Shown piece after piece: positions 1-5,602 of a DNA stretch of 7,750 nucleotides. Each line of letters starts with the position of its first letter. The stretch's first letter is position 1. Origin of the DNA: an uncultured Mycoplasmatota bacterium. GTDB lineage: Bacteria > Bacillota_I > Bacilli_A > RF39 > UBA660. The notes beneath the pieces were generated by a model. It saw only the letters and a list, made by a program, of their open reading frames with translations, was not told the origin of the DNA and searched no databases. The translations under genes and the position numbers were made by a program. Where the stretch lies: the NCBI GenBank assembly GCA_900543825.1, contig UQSR01000019.1, positions 1 through 7,750 on the forward strand, written 5' to 3'.

Positions 1-84
1 ACCTACTCCCTGCTGAGCAGAACAGCCTATAATCAATAAAGTACTTACTAACAAATACAAAGTTTTCAAACATTTTTTCTTCAT
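1..84 (-). CDS. N-terminal fragment of a secreted lipoprotein, truncated by the left edge
   Basis: The minus strand from the ATG at 84-82 reads 28 codons to the window edge. The peptide begins MKKKCLKTLYLLV, continues with a hydrophobic core, and reaches a lipobox-like LIIGC followed by SAQQGVG. A short lysine-rich n-region, about 15 hydrophobic residues and a cysteine at residue 21 are what a type II (lipoprotein) signal peptide shows. The mature protein would be lipid-anchored on the outer face of the membrane. An in-frame TAG at 93-91 means this ATG is the only ATG start available. No good Shine-Dalgarno sequence lies in front of it. The rest of the protein is outside the window, so its function cannot be read. 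Because alpha-fucosidase sequence lies just upstream, a solute-binding protein of a sugar transporter is one reasonable guess, but it is only a guess. Confidence 0.75.
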   Translation of the reverse strand, partial: MKKKCLKTLYLLVSTLLIIGCSAQQGVG

Positions 85-414
85 ATCAAACTATAATTAC
101 AATAAAATTCATAGAACTTTCGATATATACATAAGTAAAATTTATTACTCGAATACTACAAATAAACCCCACTAAAATCTAAGAAATCGGATATAATAAA
201 TAACTTTAAGCTACTATTAAACAATAGTTCTCCAGAGCTCACTTCTTACCAACCTTATTTACCAAACACATTTATAAAGACTACCTTTACAAGGTATTTG
301 TATCTTTCACATAAGCTATATCAAGAAATGCATAATAAACAAAAAGCATTTCATTTTACCTATAATAATTAAAAAGTTTCTTACCCTAACAAAGTTTTAA
401 AAAGCATTTGGCCA
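85..414. other. Intergenic stretch without a convincing gene
   Basis: No ORF of believable length is present on either strand. The stretch holds a perfect 15-base inverted repeat TACCTT-TAC-AAGGTA at 282-296. It also holds a hairpin with 7-bp arms GAAATGC/GCATTTC at 325-331 and 346-352, and an 11-base direct repeat AAAAAGCATTT at 341-351 and 399-409. A small CTATT/AATAG hairpin lies at 219-232. The promoter for the lipoprotein gene should lie here, but no -35/-10 pair close to consensus with 16-18 bp spacing was found. Confidence 0.6.
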
Positions 415-461
415 AATAAGAGAATAGAATATACTAATCTATAGCACTCCATTCTCTTATT
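415..461 (-). terminator. Hairpin after the GH29 end, candidate terminator
   Basis: The minus strand can form a 14-bp stem from AATAAGAGAATGGA (461-448) and TCTATTCTCTTATT (428-415). It contains one G-U wobble and a 19-nt loop, and starts about 10 bases after the TGA stop at 474-472. The 3' arm is U-rich (TTATTT), but GGCC follows instead of a long uninterrupted U-tract. It is therefore a weaker intrinsic terminator than the one at 2478-2507. It could also be an mRNA 3'-end stabiliser. Confidence 0.6.
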
Positions 462-471
462 CTTCATAGAA

Positions 472-1266
472 TCATCTCATTAAAGGCAACCAATCTGTAA
501 ATTGATACTTTTTATCCAATCTCAAAGCTAATACTTGAATATCTGACTTCCTTTTTAAAGAAGATATATCTATTGTATATACATTATTATTTAAATCAAA
601 ATCCAATACACGCCCTGTAGATAATATCTTAACTTCTTCTAATTTATATCCATCCAAAGTATTAATTTGCAATTTATCAGGAATATCTCTCAAATGCAGA
701 TAAATAAAATTATTAGCATACGTACTTCCAATATACTGTGTTGGCCTAAAAGGCCCTCCGTTAGTTTTATAAACCGCATCAACATTACTATATATCCAAT
801 CAGATAACTCATACAATCTTTTTACTTGTTCGATTGGCATTGAGCCGTCAGGTTTAGGCCCTATGTTAACCAGCAAATTACCATTACCACATAAAGTTTT
901 ATTAAATGTTTCTATCAATTCTTTCCGTGATAATAACTTTGCATTAGGATCATAAGCATAAACAGGATATGTAATGCTTGTACAAGATTCCCAAGGATAT
1001 GGAGGAGTTTCAACTGTCTTCGCTTCAAGAGAAAAATAATCTCCTGACGATCCATCCGTTAAAAATTGTTCCTTTCCATCTTTACCTTTAACGTAAGACA
1101 ATCTGGTCAAAAGTGTATTCTTTTTTTTAGATTTAACGGTATAATACAACTCCTTTCCTTCTTTAGCTCCCCATAAATTATCCAACCAGAATCCGTCAAA
1201 CCACAAAATATCAGGTTTATAATTTTCAACAAGTTCTAATGTCTGATTTTTAACAAAACTAATAAA
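472..1266 (-). pseudogene. C-terminal half of a GH29 alpha-L-fucosidase, lacking its own start
   Basis: This is the part of the chimeric ORF after residue ~281. GH29 enzymes remove alpha-linked L-fucose from mucin, milk and plant glycans. About 265 residues remain out of the roughly 440-500 usual for bacterial members. They hold the WFDG nucleophile strand, the PWE motif, the GGNLLLNIGP-like motif (here GNGNLLVNIGPKPDG) and the C-terminal beta domain. The N-terminal ~180-200 residues with the substrate-binding histidines are missing. By eye the segment uses more GC-ending and CC/GG-containing codons (around 738-760 and 841-866, for example) than the NrdD half. That fits a different genomic origin for the two halves. 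Confidence 0.75.
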
Positions 1267-2109
1267 ATCAGTAAAATCTAATAACTCATATACAGCTTGT
1301 TTATATTGTCTTCTAAAAGTCTTAAGAACTCCAGGAGCCATATAAAAATCAAAAGCCGGTATAGATTGACCACCATGTTGATCATTCTGATTAGACTGAA
1401 TAGCAATAGCAGCAAGTGCACTATAACTCATAATATCTTTAGGTTCCCTAAGATGACCATGTCCTGTAGAAAAACCATTCTTAAATAACTTATTCAAATC
1501 AATCTGCATACAAGTAGTAGTACCCATAGCCTCAAAATCCATATCATGAATATGAATATCACCATTATCATGAGCCTCAGCAAACTTCTTCTTCATCAAA
1601 TAAGTTTCAGTAAAAGCTCTTGATATAGTACTACCAAACTGAAGCATAGTTCCCATAGCAGAATTACCATCAATATTAGCATTCTCCCTCTTAGAATCCT
1701 CTTCATTAGCAGATTTAAGACCTAAACCCTCAATCTTCTTCTGAAGCTTAGCCATATTCTTATCATCTCTAAAAGCTTCTCTAGCAGCAGCTCTTCTCTT
1801 TCTATATTCAGAAAAATTCTCATATACATCATCATAATTATATTTCTTAAGCATATCTTCAATCAAATCTTGAACTTCTTCAATCTTAATCTTACCATTA
1901 GGTAAATATTCCTTAGCTATTTTCTTAATAACAGCCTGATATACCTTTTGAATATCTTTAGAAGTATACTTCTTCTCATCATCTTCTAATATTACACTAT
2001 CAAAACCTTTCTTAATAGCTAAAGCAACCTTAGTACCATCAAATTCTACTTTCTTACCATTTCTTTTAACCACTTCAAGGTTTTCTAATTTCTCTTCTGT
2101 TTCAATCAT
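472..2109 (-). CDS. nrdD: Chimeric ORF: N-terminus of anaerobic ribonucleotide reductase NrdD joined in frame to C-terminal half of a GH29 alpha-L-fucosidase
   Basis: Residues 12-100 form an ATP-cone (VVKRNGKKVEFDG, then KVALAIKKGF), the allosteric nucleotide-binding domain of ribonucleotide reductases. Residues 140-275 carry class III NrdD signatures: NIDGNSAMG, NGDIHIHDMDF, TTTCMQIDL (C200, probably the first active-site cysteine), GFSTGHGHLREP, AIQSNQNDQHGGQSIP and FDFYMAPGVLKTF. Near residues 275-285 the sequence switches to GH29 alpha-fucosidase: ELVENYKPDILWFDGFW (D305 fits the nucleophile position), PPYPWESCTSI, GNGNLLVNIGPKPDG, VYKTNGGPF and YLHLRDIP, ending in a beta-sandwich-like tail. 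The NrdD half lacks the rest of the barrel, the second active-site cysteine, the zinc-binding cysteines and the C-terminal glycyl-radical loop. The GH29 half lacks the first part of its barrel with the conserved histidines. Neither activity is expected. The start is fixed by GGAGG seven bases upstream and a consensus promoter. Origin by deletion, recombination or misassembly cannot be told apart here. Confidence 0.9.
   Translation of the reverse strand: MIETEEKLENLEVVKRNGKKVEFDGTKVALAIKKGFDSVILEDDEKKYTSKDIQKVYQAVIKKIAKEYLPNGKIKIEEVQDLIEDMLKKYNYDDVYENFSEYRKRRAAAREAFRDDKNMAKLQKKIEGLGLKSANEEDSKRENANIDGNSAMGTMLQFGSTISRAFTETYLMKKKFAEAHDNGDIHIHDMDFEAMGTTTCMQIDLNKLFKNGFSTGHGHLREPKDIMSYSALAAIAIQSNQNDQHGGQSIPAFDFYMAPGVLKTFRRQYKQAVYELLDFTDFISFVKNQTLELVENYKPDILWFDGFWLDNLWGAKEGKELYYTVKSKKKNTLLTRLSYVKGKDGKEQFLTDGSSGDYFSLEAKTVETPPYPWESCTSITYPVYAYDPNAKLLSRKELIETFNKTLCGNGNLLVNIGPKPDGSMPIEQVKRLYELSDWIYSNVDAVYKTNGGPFRPTQYIGSTYANNFIYLHLRDIPDKLQINTLDGYKLEEVKILSTGRVLDFDLNNNVYTIDISSLKRKSDIQVLALRLDKKYQFTDWLPLMR
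1263..1278 (-). repeat. 7-bp direct repeat at the NrdD/GH29 junction
   Basis: TAAAATC occurs at 1263-1269 and again at 1272-1278 on the plus strand (GATTTTA twice on the minus strand, nine bases apart). This is where the protein changes from NrdD-like to GH29-like, around FTDFISF. Short repeated AT-rich words could have supported illegitimate recombination or a false assembly overlap. In sequence this AT-rich such a repeat can also arise by chance. Confidence 0.4.
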
Positions 2110-2116
2110 TTTACTT

Positions 2117-2121
2117 CCTCC
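2117..2121 (-). promoter_or_regulatory. Ribosome binding site fixing the nrdD start
   Basis: The minus strand reads GGAGG followed by AAGTAAA and ATG, which is seven bases of spacing. This strong Shine-Dalgarno sequence supports the ATG at 2109-2107 as the true start. Confidence 0.9.
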
Positions 2122-2141
2122 AATGTTTATTTTACAATCTA

Positions 2142-2170
2142 ATTATATAGCATCATAACACCCATGTCAA
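2142..2170 (-). promoter_or_regulatory. Full-consensus sigma-A promoter for the nrdD-headed ORF
   Basis: On the minus strand TTGACA (2170-2165) and TATAAT (2147-2142) are both perfect and are separated by exactly 17 bp. Transcription would start near 2135, giving a leader of about 25 nt before the ATG. Just upstream of the -35 (2171-2200) the minus strand carries A-runs that could act as an UP element. No clear NrdR box was found overlapping the promoter. Confidence 0.85.
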
Positions 2171-2477
2171 TAGTTTCTGTTTGCTTTTTTATTTTTTTAC
2201 ATTTTATTATTTTTTAACAAAAACAAAATTATACATTTTTAAAAAAATAGCATTTTTTAAATTTTATTTTTTTGTATATTATAGCAATAAAATCCTTATA
2301 TTTAAAGGTATTATAAGTATTTTAGTCAAAATACAATTGTAAACTATTTTCATCTTTTTCAGTATTTTAAAGATTTGCAATGTTTCCTAAATCAAATTTT
2401 TTAACTTTTTTAACAACTTGTTAACGACTAAGTGTTCGCTTTTTTAAAAGCAATATATTATAAACAAAGGAAAGACA
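2171..2477. other. AT-rich intergenic stretch with two perfect palindromes
   Basis: No gene is seen on either strand. The region from about 2180 to 2280 is homopolymer-rich (T-runs on plus, A-runs on minus). Two perfect inverted repeats stand out. GTATTTT-agtc-AAAATAC spans 2317-2334, with 7-bp arms and a 4-base centre. TTAACAA-c-TTGTTAA spans 2410-2424, with 7-bp arms and a one-base centre. Both look more like protein binding sites than terminators and lie 150-290 bp upstream of the promoter. Weak TATAAT-like words occur near 2283 and 2312 without good -35 partners. Confidence 0.55.
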
Positions 2478-2507
2478 AAAAAAGAATGATTTTATTCATT
2501 CTTTTTT
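2478..2507 (-). terminator. Intrinsic terminator of the surface-protein operon
   Basis: The minus strand forms a perfect 12-bp stem, AAAAAAGAATGA (2507-2496) with TCATTCTTTTTT (2489-2478), around a 6-nt loop. The 3' arm is itself the U-tract. The first arm begins inside the stop codon of the upstream gene (TAA at 2508-2506). Because the stem is flanked by A-runs and T-runs it could also stop transcription from the other direction. It separates the surface operon from the nrdD promoter. Confidence 0.88.
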
Positions 2508-3921
2508 ATATTTTATTCTTAAACTTTTTAGTATAGAAATATATTCCTACCCCAAAAGACAATACCAACATAATTACCGCTATTACATATATCGTATTAC
2601 CCGTTTGTGGTGGCATAATATCATTATCTGCCACTTTACCATCAGCATCTTTCCTAATAATATTAAAAGTATAAACTCTCTCATCCCCATTTTCAGCAGT
2701 AACTTTATATTTTAAACTATTTGTTCCTACTTTTAAATCTTCAAATGCAAAAATACCAAAATCATTTTTAGAATCATCAGAATTAGAATAATACGTTATA
2801 AGTTCATTATTCATATATACAAATTCCTCATTATATGAATCTTTATCTATAGTTTCATAAACCAATTCACCATCTTTATAATAAGAACATTCTTTTTCAT
2901 CATCATTGCATTTTTTTTCCGCTTTTTGTACGGTGACATAATAATCACCTAATTCCATTATTTTTTTAAATAAATTAATATCATTTAGTACAAACTCAGC
3001 ACCTATTGCTTTCTTGCTTACACTTATTTTAGTACCATCGATAATTAAAGCATTTGAAAACATATCCGTCTTCGGTATAGAAGATTTTGTATCTGAAGCA
3101 AATAAACCTATTTTCGATATATTATTTTCTACTATTAATTCATACTCTGTTTTATTCTTATCAAACTTTATATCATGATTAAGAAAACCAAAATCTAATA
3201 AATAATTCTCTTTACTTCTACTATCAGGTCTATTTATATTTAACGTATATACCTTTTTACTACCATCTTCAGCAGTAACCTCAATTTTTAAAGTATTCTT
3301 ACCATAGTTTAATTTTTGTTGACCATTACCTTTTACTTTAGCTTTACTATCTTTAGTAGTTACAACAATATTAACAGTCTCACTTTCATTAGTAAGATCA
3401 AAACTAGTTTTATTCTCATCAAAAAATTTACCATCATCATTTACTTTTATACTAGATAAACTATTATTATTACTTGGTATTCTAATAGAAGCAGTAGCAT
3501 CAGGTATTTTATATTCTGCTCTATCATGATAAAAGACATTTGATGTTAAAGTTAATGATTCATCTTTAGCAATTACACCACTCTTAGCTTTTATTTTCAA
3601 AGTACCAATAGTAAATTCAGATTTTACTGGATCTCCACTATTAGTATATATATCAATTTTACCATTAGATATATCATCACCTAACCAAGTACTATTAGGC
3701 TTGAATTCTACTGCCTCTAAATTTTCTGATAATTTTATCCCCATACTAATAGAAGAAACATCGCTATCTGTTTTACCAGTTATAGTACAACTAGTTGTTT
3801 CACCTGATTTAATGGTGCTAGGACTACAGGAAATATTCACACTTCCTGTAGACTCTGCACTAACATAAAATGGTAATATCATCATTATAAATGTAATTAT
3901 AACATATATTCTCTTTTTCAT
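2506..3921 (-). CDS. Wall-anchored surface protein with cohesin-like and cadherin-like domains and a PPQTG sorting signal
   Basis: The 471-residue product begins with a signal peptide (MKKRIYVIITFIMMILPFYVSA, split here as KKR, a hydrophobic core, and a VSA cleavage site). Residues ~26-148 resemble a cohesin: early strand VNISC, a GETTSC strand, and the typical FTIGTLKIKAK strand. C32 and C45 form a CX12C pair. Residues ~153-231 form a cadherin-like beta-sandwich ending GKNTLKIEVTAEDG and VYTLNINRP. A second such domain (238-422) ends in VGTNSLKYKVTAENG and VYTFNIIR. It is split by about 115 residues of unrecognised sequence that carry a CX6C pair (C338, C345). The C-terminus has MPPQTGN (436-442), a 20-residue hydrophobic segment and a basic tail (KKFKNK), a sortase-type wall signal. 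It is the last gene of the operon, translationally coupled to the gene before it. Likely role: the wall-bound anchor that receives a dockerin partner. The domains are well supported; the cohesin pairing is inferred. Confidence 0.85.
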   Translation of the reverse strand: MKKRIYVIITFIMMILPFYVSAESTGSVNISCSPSTIKSGETTSCTITGKTDSDVSSISMGIKLSENLEAVEFKPNSTWLGDDISNGKIDIYTNSGDPVKSEFTIGTLKIKAKSGVIAKDESLTLTSNVFYHDRAEYKIPDATASIRIPSNNNSLSSIKVNDDGKFFDENKTSFDLTNESETVNIVVTTKDSKAKVKGNGQQKLNYGKNTLKIEVTAEDGSKKVYTLNINRPDSRSKENYLLDFGFLNHDIKFDKNKTEYELIVENNISKIGLFASDTKSSIPKTDMFSNALIIDGTKISVSKKAIGAEFVLNDINLFKKIMELGDYYVTVQKAEKKCNDDEKECSYYKDGELVYETIDKDSYNEEFVYMNNELITYYSNSDDSKNDFGIFAFEDLKVGTNSLKYKVTAENGDERVYTFNIIRKDADGKVADNDIMPPQTGNTIYVIAVIMLVLSFGVGIYFYTKKFKNKI

Positions 3922-3933
3922 TATTCTACCTCC
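3919..3933 (-). promoter_or_regulatory. Translational coupling site (TAATG overlap with internal RBS)
   Basis: The stop TAA of the upstream gene (3923-3921) and the ATG of the downstream gene (3921-3919) share one base. GGAGG at 3933-3929 lies inside the end of the upstream coding region, seven bases before the ATG. This arrangement usually means coupled translation and a fixed ratio of the two products. Confidence 0.88.
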
Positions 3934-5585
3934 AATGTAGGAATTCTACCTTTAACATAACGATATAACATACCAACATCGTTTATCTTTATCTGACCAT
4001 CACCAACAATGTCTCCAGCAGCTGATTCATAACTTTCTAACTTATTTTTACCTTTAATATACCTATATAACATAGCAACATCACCTACAGCACTATTTCC
4101 AGTACCAGTTATATCTCCCAATACAGAAGCCCTATAAGTATGAGTCTTATCAGTCATCTTTATTTCTATAATATCACCAGTTTTAATCTTAGAATCATTA
4201 GTAATTGGATTTCCACTTTTACCATCCTTAATATTAATAGATCCAGATGTTTCAATTTTACTTAATAAATCAGTTACCGTAGTTCCTAGAGAAATCTTAG
4301 TAATATCATTATTCTTTTCATCAACATTTAACTTTATATTTAAATACTCTTCACTAAACGAATACTCTTCAATAATATTACCATTATAATATACCTTCAT
4401 CTTATGATCTTTAGTTAATATACCAGAAGTAATCTCATTACCACTATTATCAAATATCTTAACAGATATACCACCATTTAATACTAGATTATCCATAAAC
4501 TTACTATAATCAACATTCTTACCTATATAAGCAATACTATTAGATAAAGAATACTTCTTATTCGTAATATTTATCAAATTAACTTCAGTTAATTTTTCAT
4601 TACCATAACTAATTATCAATTTATTATTAGTAACATTTCCAGATAATTCCTTAGATAATTTCAAATTAGTTATAATAACTTGATCGTCCACATCAGATTT
4701 AGTATACATAGTATTATTAACCTTATCATAACTATATACATCAGTACTAAAAGTATATGGCCTATATATCTTAATAGTATATTCCTTTTCTATATTAGTT
4801 TCACTAATAACTTTAAACAATATATCATTAGTACCATAATGTAAACTAATATTTTCTAATTCTCCATCTACTGTAGCATATTGATTAGACTTTTCAATAG
4901 TAATATTAACAGTATCAGCATCAACATTAGCAGTATATACAGTATTATCATTAGATATTTGTTCATTAATATTACCACTACTCAAAGTAATACCCTTAAT
5001 ATTATTATCATCAGAAGGAATTCTAATCTTTTTAACAATATTCTCAGGCTTATAAACATCTTCAGTATTAGTATTAGCCATAACAATATCACTAAAAGTT
5101 ATAGAATATTCATCCCCCCCTTTAGCAGTATCAGGCATTTTATATTTCAAAGTACCAATAGTATATAACCCCTTACCAGTACCATCCCTATAAAACAATA
5201 TCGCATTAGGTCCCCCTAAAGGACTATCAAACTTAGAATTATAACAACCATTATCCTCAGTACAACTCTTATCCCTTTCAAACGAATCAAAAGTAATACC
5301 ATCATCATAAGTAATATTAGCTTGAAAGCCCCTAACATCATCACTAGCAATATTAACACTAACTGTGCAAGATACAAATTCTCCTGCATTAGCAGTCTCA
5401 GGACAAGCAATATTAACATAATCAGAATCATTAACAGCATAAGTATTACTCTTAATAGCCAATATAAATATCAATAAAACAATACCAATAAATAATATAC
5501 CACTAAGAATCTTATTCTTCTTAACAAAATTAGTAATACCATTACATAATAGCTTAAATTTCTTCCCTACCTTTTCCATCATCAC
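3921..5585 (-). CDS. Cohesin-like/dockerin adaptor surface protein
   Basis: The product has up to 554 residues. After a basic ~27-residue cytoplasmic lead, residues 28-46 form a membrane segment (ILSGILFIGIVLLIFILAI) with SNTYAV after it. It could be a cleaved signal or a membrane anchor. Residues ~53-190 resemble a cohesin and parallel the downstream gene product: VNIAC, GEFVSC, YTIGTLKYKMP, then KIRIPS. C61 and C73 form a CX11C pair, and a CX4C pair sits at C108/C113. A cadherin-like domain spans ~194-276. Beta modules fill ~300-489, including an NKLIISYGNE unit also seen in the upstream gene. Residues 490-549 form a dockerin of two related halves (GDVAMLYRYIKGK and NDVGMLYRYVKGR). The calcium loops are imperfect: DITGTG has T at positions 3 and 5, and DIVGDG has V at position 3. 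Carrying both module types suits an adaptor between two other proteins. Start is GTG at 5585 or the ATGs at 5582 and 5579. Confidence 0.85.
   Translation of the reverse strand: MMMEKVGKKFKLLCNGITNFVKKNKILSGILFIGIVLLIFILAIKSNTYAVNDSDYVNIACPETANAGEFVSCTVSVNIASDDVRGFQANITYDDGITFDSFERDKSCTEDNGCYNSKFDSPLGGPNAILFYRDGTGKGLYTIGTLKYKMPDTAKGGDEYSITFSDIVMANTNTEDVYKPENIVKKIRIPSDDNNIKGITLSSGNINEQISNDNTVYTANVDADTVNITIEKSNQYATVDGELENISLHYGTNDILFKVISETNIEKEYTIKIYRPYTFSTDVYSYDKVNNTMYTKSDVDDQVIITNLKLSKELSGNVTNNKLIISYGNEKLTEVNLINITNKKYSLSNSIAYIGKNVDYSKFMDNLVLNGGISVKIFDNSGNEITSGILTKDHKMKVYYNGNIIEEYSFSEEYLNIKLNVDEKNNDITKISLGTTVTDLLSKIETSGSINIKDGKSGNPITNDSKIKTGDIIEIKMTDKTHTYRASVLGDITGTGNSAVGDVAMLYRYIKGKNKLESYESAAGDIVGDGQIKINDVGMLYRYVKGRIPTLEVE
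3924..4118 (-). other. Dockerin domain of the adaptor protein
   Basis: This encodes residues 490-554. The two segments DITGTGNSAVGD and DIVGDGQIKIND are each followed by V-A/G-MLYRY-I/V-KG-K/R, so the internal two-fold symmetry is almost exact in the helices. The helix residues differ completely from those of the dockerin encoded at 5589-5765. Confidence 0.8.
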
Positions 5586-5602
5586 TTAAAACTTTCCTTT
5601 CT
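5577..5602 (-). promoter_or_regulatory. RBS and ambiguous triple start (GTG-ATG-ATG)
   Basis: The minus strand reads AAAGGA, then AAGTTTTAA, then GTG ATG ATG. The TAA (5588-5586) is the stop of the upstream gene and abuts the GTG directly. Spacing from AGGA is 9 bases to GTG, 12 to the first ATG and 15 to the second. GTG has the best spacing, whereas ATG is the commoner start. The choice changes the product by only one or two residues. Confidence 0.6.

Noticed and set aside
156..242. 28-codon minus-strand ORF starting with GTG
   Set aside because: It has no good ribosome site and no recognisable sequence, and an ORF of this length is expected by chance.
215..242. GCTCTGGAGAAC on the minus strand, reminiscent of the CTGGAGAG part of a glycine riboswitch
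   Set aside because: The other conserved elements, including the downstream CCGAAGGGG-type segment, are absent.
1297..1488. Plus-strand ORF of 63 codons
   Set aside because: It lies wholly antisense to the NrdD part of the chimeric ORF, whose motifs are unmistakable. It has no recognisable motif of its own.
2180..2280. T-run and A-run tracts considered as further terminators or an origin
   Set aside because: No GC-containing stem precedes the T-runs, and no DnaA-box cluster is present.
4881..5168. Plus-strand ORF of 95 codons rich in I, N and S
   Set aside because: It is antisense to the cohesin-like and cadherin-like part of the adaptor gene. Its composition is what the complement of AT-rich coding sequence gives.
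5216..5440. Minus-strand ORF of 74 codons, very rich in L and M
   Set aside because: It is a frame-shifted reading of the adaptor gene's cohesin-like domain. The leucine-rich composition is a frame artefact, not a membrane protein.
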